In this document: one piece after another, positions 46,696 through 54,610 of the stretch
How positions within the stretch are numbered: position 1 is the first letter of the stretch
Layout of the letters: each line of letters opens with the position of its first letter
Source: an uncultured Flavobacteriaceae bacterium
GTDB taxonomy: Bacteria > Bacteroidota > Bacteroidia > Flavobacteriales > Flavobacteriaceae
DNA: 64,000 bases
Reading direction: 5' to 3'
NCBI GenBank assembly: GCA_947494565.1
Contig: CANLVG010000002.1
Coordinates: 62,001-126,000 of the forward strand
Program-made: the position numbers and the translations under genes
Notes under the pieces: model-generated
Told to the model about the DNA's origin: nothing
What the model saw: only the letters and a program-made list of their open reading frames with translations
Database searches by the model: none

Positions 46696-48372
46696 ATGAT
46701 CATAAAAAAAATTACTAAAACGGTTTTTGTAGGTTCGGGACTATTCCTGATGTTAAATGCATGTGGAATTTCAAAGGGGCTCGAAAACAGACCGAATATT
46801 GCGGCTTATGATACGACACTTCCAGAGCGCGAGCAACTTTCGGATTCCTCCTTCACGATAGGACCTAATTTTATCACCAAGAACGAACGAGGGCTTTGGG
46901 AAATGTATGTCAAGGGTAACCCCATGCAATTGGGCTTACGCCAAGGTGCTTTGAGTCAAGAGCTGTTCAACCAGCAGGAGGCGGTTTTCCTAAAAAAAAT
47001 CGATGAGCTCGTTCCTTCAAAAGGCTATCAAAACATACTTCGCAAATTTCTGGCCTGGTTCAATCGCAAGGTTTACCTGCACATCGATGAACAATACAAG
47101 ACCGAAATTTATGGCATCTCCAAATACGCTTCTCCCGACTATGATTATATCGCGGAAGAGTACCCGCGGGTACTCTACTTTCACGGAGCGCATGATATCG
47201 GACACGCCTTGCAAGATTTGGCACTGGTCGGCTGTTCCTCTTTTGCCTCTTGGGGAGAACATACTAAGGATGGCAAATTGCTGATTGGTCGAAACTTTGA
47301 TTTCTATGCTGGGGATGCCTTTGCCAAAAACAAGATTGTCGCTTTTATCGAGCCTGAAGACGGATACAACTTCATGTCGGTCACTTGGGGCGGTATGATC
47401 GGTGTCGTATCGGGAATGAACGATCAGGGGCTAACGGTCACCATCAATGCCGGAAAATCACAGTTCCCACTCGTCGCGAAGACTCCGGTATCGCTCGTTA
47501 CCCGTGAAATATTACAATATGCTTCCACTATCGAAGAGGCGATTGCCATTGCCCGAAAACGGGAAGTCTTTGTCTCGGAATCCATTTTTGTGGGAAGTGC
47601 AAAGGATAAAAAAGCAGCCGTCATTGAAGTAGCCCCGAAAAATTTCGGCGTATATGAGGTACCGAACGCAAACCAGCAGTTGATATGCTCCAATCATTTT
47701 CAAAGCGAAGCCTATGCCGATGACAAAAAGAATCAGCGGCACATTTTAGAAAGTCATTCACAATACCGGTATGAACGTATGGAAGAACTGCTCGAAGAAG
47801 CCGAAAAGGTTACTCCTGAAACCGTGGTCTCCATTCTCCGAAACCGAGAGGGACTGGCCGAAAAGGAAATCGGATATGGCAATGAAAAGGCCCTCAATCA
47901 AATGCTGGCACATCATGGCATTGTATTTCAGCCTGAGGATTTATTGGTCTGGGTATCGAGCAACCCCTACCAAATGGGGGAATTTGTGGCCTATGACCTA
48001 AAGGAAGTCTTTTCCAAACGTAGGGGGGGCCATACATCAGTTGCCAAGACGGAATTGAATATTGCAGAGGATCCTTTTTTGCATACGGAAACCTATCGCA
48101 ACTATGAGCGCTATCGCGCACTTCGAAATGAAATCGAACAGGCAATTGCAAACGAAGCGCATCTGGCACAAGACCTCCTTTCCGAATTTACGGCCTTAAA
48201 CCCCGAGTATTGGGAAGCGCATTACCTTGTGGGCACTTATAATTTGGAAAAGGGATACGACAGGGTCGCCTTAGACGCATTTTTGGAAGCCAAATCGAAA
48301 GAAATCACTACTTTGCCGGAGCGTGAAGGCGTAGAAAAGCAGATTCGAAAATTGAGCAGAAGACTGAAGTAA
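46696..48372 (+). CDS. C45-family Ntn autoproteolytic acyltransferase/hydrolase lipoprotein
   Basis: About 558 residues from the ATG at 46696, which gives a signal peptide and lipobox (FLMLNAC). The frame is open further upstream, but without a sensible signal. The Ntn-hydrolase core begins at ALVGCSSFASWGEH, where the Cys would become the new N-terminal nucleophile after self-cleavage, followed by LLIGRNFDFYAGD. Related to acyl-CoA:6-aminopenicillanic acid acyltransferase and acid ceramidase-like enzymes. Found in flexirubin loci; transfer or hydrolysis of an acyl amide/ester on the periplasmic side is inference. The stop overlaps the ligase start (TAATG). Confidence 0.87.
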   Translation: MIIKKITKTVFVGSGLFLMLNACGISKGLENRPNIAAYDTTLPEREQLSDSSFTIGPNFITKNERGLWEMYVKGNPMQLGLRQGALSQELFNQQEAVFLKKIDELVPSKGYQNILRKFLAWFNRKVYLHIDEQYKTEIYGISKYASPDYDYIAEEYPRVLYFHGAHDIGHALQDLALVGCSSFASWGEHTKDGKLLIGRNFDFYAGDAFAKNKIVAFIEPEDGYNFMSVTWGGMIGVVSGMNDQGLTVTINAGKSQFPLVAKTPVSLVTREILQYASTIEEAIAIARKREVFVSESIFVGSAKDKKAAVIEVAPKNFGVYEVPNANQQLICSNHFQSEAYADDKKNQRHILESHSQYRYERMEELLEEAEKVTPETVVSILRNREGLAEKEIGYGNEKALNQMLAHHGIVFQPEDLLVWVSSNPYQMGEFVAYDLKEVFSKRRGGHTSVAKTELNIAEDPFLHTETYRNYERYRALRNEIEQAIANEAHLAQDLLSEFTALNPEYWEAHYLVGTYNLEKGYDRVALDAFLEAKSKEITTLPEREGVEKQIRKLSRRLK

Positions 48373-49658
48373 TGATTCCAGAAATAGAAAAGGCAACCCC
48401 TCAAGAAATCCAAGCTTTTCAAGAAGGTAAATTGAAAGAACTTATCGCGTATCTTTCCGAAAACTCTCCCTATTATCGTCGTGTTTTTCGAAACCATAAA
48501 ATCAGTACATCGGATATCAATACCCTATCGGATTTGACTAAAATCCCGGTAACGACCAAAGAACAACTACAACACCACAACGACGATTTCTTCTGTGTGA
48601 CCAAATCAAAGATCATTGATTTCGTGACTACCTCCGGAACCTTAGGAGAGCCTGTCACCGTGGGTTTAACGGATAAAGACTTAGATCGTCTGGCGTATAA
48701 TGAGGCCATCTCATTTGCCTGTGCTGGAATTCAAGAAGATGATATTCTACAACTGACGACGACGATAGATCGTAGGTTCATGGCCGGACTCGCTTACTTT
48801 TTAGGAGTGCGTAAGCTAGGCGCGGGTATCGTCCGTGTTGGGGCAGGTATTCCTGAACTGCAGTGGGACAGCATCCAAAAATTTAAGCCTACCTATCTCA
48901 TCGTAGTCCCATCGTTTCTTTTAAAATTGATCCAATATGCAGAAGCGCATGGCATAGCGCTTGACACCTCCGGAATCAAAGGAGCGATCTGCATAGGGGA
49001 GTCCCTCAGAAATCAAGACTTTTCGTTGAATGTACTGGCCGAAAAGATTCGATCCAAATGGAATATCGAATTGTACTCCACCTATGCCTCCACCGAAATG
49101 AGCACGGCCTTTACCGAATGTTCCGAACAGCGTGGGGGGCATCATCATCCTGAATTGATCATCACGGAAATCTTGGATGAGCACGATCGGCCTGTTCCTC
49201 CAGGCGAGGAAGGGGAATTGGTCATTACCACCTTAGGGGTCGAGGCCATGCCTTTATTACGTTTCAAAACGGGAGATATTGTAGCGGCCCACCATACGTC
49301 ATGTGGCTGCGGAAGGAATACATTGCGTTTGGGTCCGGTGGTGGGCCGTAAAAAGCAAATGATCAAGTACAAGGGCACTACTCTTTATCCTCCTGCGATG
49401 GGTAATCTGTTGAATGACTTTAGTGAAGTGAAGAGCCATGTCGTAGAAATTTACCACAATGCCATCGGTACGGATGAAATCCTGATAAAGATATGCGCTC
49501 CGAAAGCCTCGGATACACTTCTTGCTCAAATCAGAGATCATTTCCGCTCTAAATTAAGGGTTAGTCCGACTATCGAACTCTGTTCTCGAGAGGAAATCCA
49601 ACAACTGCAGTTGTCTAAATTGGGGCGCAAACCGATAGGAGTAATTGATAGAAGGTAA
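48372..49658 (+). CDS. Phenylacetate-CoA-ligase-like adenylate-forming enzyme (aryl acid activation)
   Basis: A 428-residue ANL-family ligase of the PaaK type. The adenylation motifs are DFVTTSGTLGEPVTVGLT (P-loop), YSTYASTEMST, and LLRFKTGDIVA. The C-terminal domain with KMIKYKGTTLYP-like text follows. In flexirubin and aryl polyene pathways such an enzyme activates the aryl acid, here probably 4-coumarate from the ammonia-lyase, for loading onto a carrier protein. It is the last gene of the cluster, ahead of an inverted repeat. Confidence 0.9.
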   Translation: MIPEIEKATPQEIQAFQEGKLKELIAYLSENSPYYRRVFRNHKISTSDINTLSDLTKIPVTTKEQLQHHNDDFFCVTKSKIIDFVTTSGTLGEPVTVGLTDKDLDRLAYNEAISFACAGIQEDDILQLTTTIDRRFMAGLAYFLGVRKLGAGIVRVGAGIPELQWDSIQKFKPTYLIVVPSFLLKLIQYAEAHGIALDTSGIKGAICIGESLRNQDFSLNVLAEKIRSKWNIELYSTYASTEMSTAFTECSEQRGGHHHPELIITEILDEHDRPVPPGEEGELVITTLGVEAMPLLRFKTGDIVAAHHTSCGCGRNTLRLGPVVGRKKQMIKYKGTTLYPPAMGNLLNDFSEVKSHVVEIYHNAIGTDEILIKICAPKASDTLLAQIRDHFRSKLRVSPTIELCSREEIQQLQLSKLGRKPIGVIDRR

Positions 49659-49676
49659 AAGTACTACTGCGAAATC

Positions 49677-49749
49677 CTTCGACTGCGCTCAGGATGACAT
49701 AGTGACCAAATTTGACTATTTCGAAATGTCAGTCTGAGCGCAGTCGAAG
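49677..49749. repeat. Intergenic palindromic repeat, likely bidirectional terminator
   Basis: Two 24-base arms (49677-49700 and 49726-49749) are inverted copies apart from two central mismatches; the arm core is CTTCGACTGCGCTCAG. The loop is 25 bases. The repeat fills the gap between the convergent ligase and RecQ genes. Repeats with this core are common between genes in Flavobacteriaceae. A transcription-termination or mRNA-stability role is inferred from position. Confidence 0.85.
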
Positions 49750-49753
49750 ACCT

Positions 49754-51847
49754 TTATTGATTATCCGTTAAATACAAGCCAATCTTGATTTTCCAATAGG
49801 GCATCTTTTCCTCAAAAAATTCGAAGTAGGCTTTCAAACCGTCAGCATCCGGCAGGGCGGTTTTAGCCGCTACTATCTGTTCAAGTTCCTTTGAGGTCAC
49901 CAATTCTTCAAGAACGACTTCCACACCCTGGGCATGCACTTTTAACAAATGGCTGTAAATCGTATTCTCGGTCAATCCTCGTTGCATTGCAATTTCGGCG
50001 GGAGATAATCCTTCTTGAAACAAGGCATAAGTCTGTTCATGGGTAGGGGTTTTGGGCTTTACTGTATCAACATGCTTCGCTATTTCGGCCAAGAAGACAT
50101 CGGCATATTTGGCCAATTTCGTTTCCCCGACTCCAGATACTTTGGCAAACTCGGCATGGTTCAACGGTTGTTTAACCTCCATATCCTTTAGGCTTGCATC
50201 TCCAAAAACGACATAGGCGGGCACCCCTTCCTCTTGGGCGAGTTGCAATCGTAAGACACGTAGTTTTTCAAAGAGTCCTTTTTTGCTGGTACTTGAGCTG
50301 GTTTTTTGGGTTGCCGATTCTTCTACCTGCTGTAGTAGAGCGAGCTGCACCTGTTTTTTGGCATATAGAATATCTTTTGCCAGAGGGGTTAATGCAATTC
50401 GGCTGTTTTCGCGGAAATTGATTTCCAAAACCCCTTGATTGAGCAATTGAATCACATACTGCTGTAGATCTTGCCACGAAATATCCTTTACCGTGCCGTA
50501 GGTCTTGATATGTTGATGTCCTTTTTCATAGACCTGTGCGTTCTGGGCACCACGGAGTACATCGATTAACACGCCCATAGATTCCCGCTCTTTCATACGA
50601 ACCACTGCAGAACATATTTTTTGTGCCAAAATGGTCGCATCGAAGTAAGTCGGGGGACTTTTACAAATATCACAGTTTCCACAGCCCTCGGTAATATGTT
50701 CCCCAAAATAATTCAGCAAGGCAATACGCCGGCAACTCAGGGCTTCCGCATACTGTTGCATACGCTCCAATTTGGCATATTGCACTTGTGCATTCTCACT
50801 AGCGGCGATGAACTTTCGCAGCTGTACTACATCAGCATAGCTATAGAAAAGCAGCGTATGTGCAGGCAATCCATCTCGACCAGATCGACCGATTTCCTGA
50901 TAATAGCCTTCCAGGTTTTTGGGCAGGTTATAATGGATGACCCAGCGCACATTGCTCTTGTCAATTCCCATTCCAAAGGCGATTGTCGCACAGATAATGG
51001 GAGTTCTGTCATTGATAAAATCTTCTTGAACCGCAGTTCTTTCAGCAGCGTTCATTCCCGCATGGTATGCTTTTGCCGCGAAGCCCGCACTTTGTAGTTT
51101 TTCGGCCAGCTTCTCTGTATTCTTTCGGCTCAAACAGTAAATGATTCCGCTTTCATCGAGGCGACCTTCCAAAAAATCAAGGATCTGTTTTACCCTGTTC
51201 TGTCCTGGCCGAACGTCTAAATATAGATTGGGTCGATTGAAGGAAGCCAAATGCCTAGAGGCATTTTCCAGCGAAAGTTGCTCTACAATATCATCTTGGG
51301 TAGCCTTATCGGCGGTAGCGGTCAAGGCCATGACAGGAACCTCCGGAAATCTAGATTTCAAACTCCCCAATTGCGTATAGGCCGGTCTAAAATCGTGTCC
51401 CCAAGAGGAGATACAATGCGCTTCATCAATAGCGAATAAGCTAATGGCAATTTCCTTGAAAACAGCATCAAAATGGGCAATACTCTCTGGAGCGACATAG
51501 AGTAACTTCAACGCTCCGTCTTTGAGCTGTTGCCAGGTTTCTTGTTGTACCTCACTAGGTTGGGAACTGTTATAATATGCAGCCGCAATCCCATTGGCAC
51601 GAAGTACATCTACTTGATCTTTCATTAGAGCAATCAATGGAGAGACGACAATAGCGGTACCCTCTAAGGCCAAAGCCGGCAATTGAAAGCAGAGTGATTT
51701 ACCTCCACCTGTCGGCATGATCGCCAACACATCTTTTTTGGAAAGTACATCCGTCATCACTTCCAACTGATTTGGTCGAAAGGAATCATACCCAAAATGT
51801 GTTTTAAGAAGTGGTAAAAGCTGTTGTTGCGAGTCTATGGTAAGCAT
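49754..51847 (-). CDS. recQ: ATP-dependent DNA helicase RecQ
   Basis: A 697-residue superfamily-2 3'-to-5' helicase for recombination and repair. Walker A is [16 protein letters not shown], the DEAH box [17 protein letters not shown], and motif [14 protein letters not shown] zinc-binding Cys cluster is seen around [11 protein letters not shown], followed by the RQC winged helix, an HRDC domain (near [13 protein letters not shown]) and a C-terminal HTH-like extension ([22 protein letters not shown]). The SSB gene lies upstream on the same strand, separated by 148 bases. The assignment is firm. Confidence 0.96.
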   Translation of the reverse strand: MLTIDSQQQLLPLLKTHFGYDSFRPNQLEVMTDVLSKKDVLAIMPTGGGKSLCFQLPALALEGTAIVVSPLIALMKDQVDVLRANGIAAAYYNSSQPSEVQQETWQQLKDGALKLLYVAPESIAHFDAVFKEIAISLFAIDEAHCISSWGHDFRPAYTQLGSLKSRFPEVPVMALTATADKATQDDIVEQLSLENASRHLASFNRPNLYLDVRPGQNRVKQILDFLEGRLDESGIIYCLSRKNTEKLAEKLQSAGFAAKAYHAGMNAAERTAVQEDFINDRTPIICATIAFGMGIDKSNVRWVIHYNLPKNLEGYYQEIGRSGRDGLPAHTLLFYSYADVVQLRKFIAASENAQVQYAKLERMQQYAEALSCRRIALLNYFGEHITEGCGNCDICKSPPTYFDATILAQKICSAVVRMKERESMGVLIDVLRGAQNAQVYEKGHQHIKTYGTVKDISWQDLQQYVIQLLNQGVLEINFRENSRIALTPLAKDILYAKKQVQLALLQQVEESATQKTSSSTSKKGLFEKLRVLRLQLAQEEGVPAYVVFGDASLKDMEVKQPLNHAEFAKVSGVGETKLAKYADVFLAEIAKHVDTVKPKTPTHEQTYALFQEGLSPAEIAMQRGLTENTIYSHLLKVHAQGVEVVLEELVTSKELEQIVAAKTALPDADGLKAYFEFFEEKMPYWKIKIGLYLTDNQ

Positions 51848-51950
51848 GGGTAAAGTTATGGAATGTTCGTTGATTTCTTACTGGTTTTCTTTTCGCTATG
51901 AGCTATTTTCATGGGGCCACCCCGAATCATAATTTGAAGAAGGCAACCAC

Positions 51951-51975
51951 TGAAGGGGCGACTATGGCCCCTTCA
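51951..51975. repeat. Perfect 9-base inverted repeat between ssb and recQ
   Basis: TGAAGGGGC at 51951-51959 and its complement at 51967-51975, with a 7-base loop, lie 20 bases after the SSB stop on the minus strand. No T-run follows on that strand, so an intrinsic terminator is uncertain; it might act as an RNA end-stabilising hairpin. Confidence 0.5.
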
Positions 51976-51995
51976 ATCGTTTCCATTGGTAGGGT

Positions 51996-52331
51996 TTACT
52001 TCCCTAACATTAAGAGTTCATTACATTTGATTTCGGTGACATATCTTTTTTCACCTTCTTTGGTTTCATACGATCGATGAATCAGTTTGCCTTCAACGGC
52101 CACTTGTTTTCCTTTGACCAGGTAGTTTTCTACGATCTCGGCCGTTTTACCCCATGCGACGATAGTATGCCATTGGGTATCCTCTACTTTTTCACCTTTG
52201 GCGTTTCGGTAACTATCGCTCGTGGCGACTGAAAATTTCGCGAGTTTGTTCCCGCTGTCCAAGTTTACGATTTCTGGGTCTTGACCCAAGTGTCCAATCA
52301 ACTGTACTGAATTTTTAAGTGCGTTCATCAT
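51996..52331 (-). CDS. ssb: Short single-stranded DNA-binding protein without C-terminal tail
   Basis: A 111-residue OB-fold SSB. NSVQLIGHLGQDPEI, KFSVATSDSYRN, TQWHTIVAWGKTAEI and YLVKGKQVAVEGKL are typical family blocks. It ends at ELLMLGK without the acidic tail and D/E-D-I-P-F tip through which housekeeping SSB recruits RecQ and other partners, so it is probably an accessory SSB rather than the essential one. The upstream region has a -7 box and a compact array of inverted repeats, suggesting regulation. RecQ is downstream on the same strand. Confidence 0.93.
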   Translation of the reverse strand: MMNALKNSVQLIGHLGQDPEIVNLDSGNKLAKFSVATSDSYRNAKGEKVEDTQWHTIVAWGKTAEIVENYLVKGKQVAVEGKLIHRSYETKEGEKRYVTEIKCNELLMLGK

Positions 52332-52386
52332 ACTAATTTTTAAGGGTTAACAATTGATACTATCGAGTTCTTATGTTTCGACACTG

Positions 52387-52394
52387 CAAACCTA
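52387..52394 (-). promoter_or_regulatory. Candidate -7 promoter element for ssb
   Basis: On the minus strand the bases read TAGGTTTG, an exact TAnnTTTG match, 56 bases upstream of the SSB start. The nested inverted repeats begin 19 bases further upstream, where the -33 element would lie. Confidence 0.45.
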
Positions 52395-52412
52395 GCGCAC
52401 ATCAAAATCAGT

Positions 52413-52463
52413 ATTCGTATGTTAAACATTTGTATACGTTTACATACGAATGTAAATGTTTAA
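52413..52463. promoter_or_regulatory. Nested inverted repeats upstream of ssb, probable operator
   Basis: Two overlapping inverted repeats occupy 51 bases. The first pairs 52413-52427 (ATTCGTATGTTAAAC) with 52438-52451, 14 pairs with one extra T. The second pairs 52422-52431 (TTAAACATTT) with 52454-52463, ten perfect pairs. A GTATAC palindrome is in the middle at 52432-52437. The array sits over the expected -33 region of the SSB promoter, which suggests binding of a dimeric or tetrameric regulator. Which protein binds is unknown. Confidence 0.65.
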
Positions 52464-52597
52464 AAACTTTTATATTACTTAATACCAAATATTTAACAAT
52501 CCCTAAATTTACATATGGAATGCTTTCAAATTCTCAGAAATGTGTATTTATTACTATTAGTAGGACCAATTGTTAAAGTGGTTTTTGAGTAGCTTTG

Positions 52598-52717
52598 ATG
52601 ATGTGGTGGTCCGTAATCTTCTTTGTTTTTCTTATCATTTTCCTTGTAGTAGCCGAGTATGCTGACAATAAGGCCATGGAGAACCCTGATAAGGACGAGT
52701 ATAAACAACGAAAATAA
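52598..52717 (+). CDS. Candidate tiny single-pass membrane protein (39 aa)
   Basis: Starts MMWWSVIFFVFLIIFLVVAEY and ends with a charged tail (DNKAMENPDKDEYKQRK). One membrane helix with the positive and negative residues only after it is a typical small-membrane-protein layout. It lies in the otherwise empty 0.9 kb between ssb and the GyrI-like gene. Against it: a TTG-N17-TAGCTTTG promoter-like string (52570-52597) ends exactly at the start codon and would start the transcript inside the frame. No homologue is recognised. Confidence 0.4.
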   Translation: MMWWSVIFFVFLIIFLVVAEYADNKAMENPDKDEYKQRK

Positions 52718-52909
52718 GGGCGCTCGTCCGCATCGTATATGGACACCAAAGTCTCCCCATGTTGATGTCATTACAGATTGGACTTAAACATAATTTTAAA
52801 AAACCCTTCCCGTGTTGTATATTACGTCTGATTTGAGACCACCGGATTGCTGTCCCTAGAAACATGGTGTGGTCGGACAACAAAATTCTTGTTCCGACTT
52901 GAGCGTGTA

Positions 52910-52940
52910 TTTGATTTCTAGATATCCGGCCCTATTTTTT
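52910..52940 (+). promoter_or_regulatory. Candidate promoter for the second tiny gene
   Basis: TTTG at 52910-52913, 19 bases, then TATTTTTT at 52933-52940, one mismatch from TAnnTTTG. It ends 25 bases before the ATG at 52966, a sensible distance for a short leader. Confidence 0.45.
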
Positions 52941-52965
52941 AATAACCGCCCCCATCGAACTTATC

Positions 52966-53061
52966 ATGTTGATAAAAATCGCCATTGTGCTTGCCGGTGT
53001 CATATTTATGGCCCTAGCTTTCTATGTAAACGGTTTAGACAACAAAGAAAAAGAAGATTGA
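52966..53061 (+). CDS. Candidate tiny single-pass membrane protein (31 aa)
   Basis: The frame reads MLIKIAIVLAGVIFMALAFY then VNGLDNKEKED. One hydrophobic helix of about 18 residues is followed by a short charged tail, like the candidate at 52598-52717. A promoter-like sequence with correct spacing lies just upstream. The region after each of the two small frames shares a CCGCATC string, which may hint at duplication. Too short for certainty; coding depends on conservation. Confidence 0.45.
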   Translation: MLIKIAIVLAGVIFMALAFYVNGLDNKEKED

Positions 53062-53197
53062 GTTTCCGCCCGCATCATGTCTAGATGCCTATAGCACAGT
53101 AAGAACTATATTATAGCATCGATTGTTCACGTTAAAGAAAACAAGGAACCGTATCGTACTATTTTGACCCCTGACATTATCTGACATAGCCTCCATT

Positions 53198-53205
53198 TAC
53201 CTTTG
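53198..53205 (+). promoter_or_regulatory. Candidate -7 promoter element for the GyrI-like gene
   Basis: TACCTTTG matches TAnnTTTG exactly and lies 26 bases upstream of the ATG at 53231. No TTG is found at the usual distance upstream, so the -33 part is unclear. Confidence 0.4.
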
Positions 53206-53230
53206 TATCAAATCACAAACATCATGGAAC

Positions 53231-53692
53231 ATGCAAACTGTACAAATCACTCCCTTTCAGATCATCGGAATAACCGTCAGAACCAGCAACGAAAACGACC
53301 AAGCAGCCTCGGACATTGGTTTACTCTGGGAAAGATTTATGACCGAAGGCATTTCACAAAAAATAAGCAACAAAACAAGTGATGAGATCTTTGCGATCTA
53401 CACCAATTATGAAAGTGACCATACCCGACCCTATGACACTCTCTTCGGCTGTAAGGTAGACTCCCTCGATACGATTCCTGATGGTATGGTAGGCCAAGCT
53501 TTCGAAGGGGGCACCTTCGCAAAGTTCACTGCAAAAGGGGACGTCACAAAAGGTGCCGTATACCAGGCTTGGGTAGCTATTTGGAATACTGATTTGGACC
53601 GACGTTACACAGCCGACTTTGAGGTATATGGGGAGAAAGCCACAGAAATCACCAACGCGGAGGTCGATATTTTCGTTGCGATGGAACCCTAG
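53231..53692 (+). CDS. GyrI-like/effector-binding domain protein
   Basis: A 153-residue stand-alone effector-binding (AraC E-set, GyrI-like) domain. It begins with QTVQITPFQIIGITVRTSN, has IGLLWERFM in the first helix and ends AEVDIFVAMEP with the conserved acidic residue of the ligand pocket. No DNA-binding domain is attached, so it is probably a small-molecule-binding or hydrolase-type member rather than a regulator itself. ATG at 53231 is used. It is followed 88 bases later by the aquaporin gene. Confidence 0.85.
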   Translation: MQTVQITPFQIIGITVRTSNENDQAASDIGLLWERFMTEGISQKISNKTSDEIFAIYTNYESDHTRPYDTLFGCKVDSLDTIPDGMVGQAFEGGTFAKFTAKGDVTKGAVYQAWVAIWNTDLDRRYTADFEVYGEKATEITNAEVDIFVAMEP

Positions 53693-53780
53693 TTTTTATG
53701 GAATAACCGAACACCGCATCTGATTTTTTGCTACATTAAAGGACACTAATGAATACTAAACATTAACTAAAACTTTAATC

Positions 53781-54470
53781 ATGAAAAAATTAGTAGCAGA
53801 ATGCATCGGAACCCTTTGGTTGGTTCTTGGTGGATGTGGTAGTGCGGTCTTGGCCGCAGGTTTCCCTGAGATGGGAATTGGTTTTGTCGGGGTGTCCCTC
53901 GCTTTTGGTTTGACCGTGGTCACCATGGCCTATGCCATAGGCCATATTTCGGGTTGTCATTTGAATCCTGCCGTATCGATTGGCCTATGGGTGGGCGGGC
54001 GTTTCGACGCTAAAGATCTCCTTCCCTATATCATTGCCCAAGTATTGGGCGCTATCGCAGGAGCGGGAATACTCTACCTGATTGTCAGCAATCAAGCCGG
54101 TTTTGAAGGAGTAGGCGGCTTTGCGGCCAATGGCTTTGGAGAACATTCCCCAGGGGGATTTAATATGACCGCCGCCCTAATCACCGAAATCGTTATGACC
54201 TTTGTATTTCTTTTTGTCATCTTGGGCAGCACCCATTCCAAGGCACCGAAATATTTGGCCGGGTTGGCCATCGGACTCTGTTTGACCCTGATCCATTTGA
54301 TCAGTATTCCCGTGACCAATACGTCAGTGAACCCTGCCAGAAGTACCAGTCAGGCCATTTTTGCCGATGGCGGATGGGCTACAGGGCAACTGTGGCTCTT
54401 TTGGGTAGCCCCTATAATCGGTGCCGTTATAGCCGGATTACTCTATAAAAACCTTTCCCCGGAAAAATAG
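53781..54470 (+). CDS. aqpZ: Aquaporin Z-type water channel
   Basis: A 229-residue MIP-family channel with six membrane helices. Both NPA boxes are present: [17 protein letters not shown] and [14 protein letters not shown]. The Arg after the second NPA and the GG-containing WVGGRF segment match the water-selective AqpZ branch. It has a strong terminator downstream, so it is a single-gene unit, separate from the D-amino-acid genes. Confidence 0.95.
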   Translation: MKKLVAECIGTLWLVLGGCGSAVLAAGFPEMGIGFVGVSLAFGLTVVTMAYAIGHISGCHLNPAVSIGLWVGGRFDAKDLLPYIIAQVLGAIAGAGILYLIVSNQAGFEGVGGFAANGFGEHSPGGFNMTAALITEIVMTFVFLFVILGSTHSKAPKYLAGLAIGLCLTLIHLISIPVTNTSVNPARSTSQAIFADGGWATGQLWLFWVAPIIGAVIAGLLYKNLSPEK

Positions 54471-54495
54471 CGGATCACCATAGTATACATCTTAT

Positions 54496-54529
54496 AAAAC
54501 ATCCCAATTTGATTGGGATGTTTTTGTTT
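54496..54529 (+). terminator. Rho-independent terminator after aqpZ
   Basis: A perfect 12-base-pair stem (54496-54507 with 54513-54524; core AACATCCCAA) with a 5-base loop, running into TTTTTGTTT. It begins 26 bases after the aquaporin stop. Confidence 0.92.
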
Positions 54530-54610
54530 ACCTCCATCCTCATTTTGTTCCTTGTGGAGGCAGTTCAAGTCTAGCATTATTCCCTATATTTATGTTCTTA
54601 AAACCGACCT

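Noticed and set aside
50621-51097. 158-codon open frame on the plus strand
   Set aside because: Antisense to the helicase core of RecQ; no recognisable protein features.
52373-52576. 67-codon open frame on the plus strand across the ssb upstream region
   Set aside because: It runs through the inverted-repeat array and AT-rich promoter DNA; the composition is that of non-coding sequence and no start signal is seen.
52867-52898. Imperfect hairpin GTCGGA...TCCGAC as a terminator
   Set aside because: Only six clean pairs and no T-run after it on either strand.
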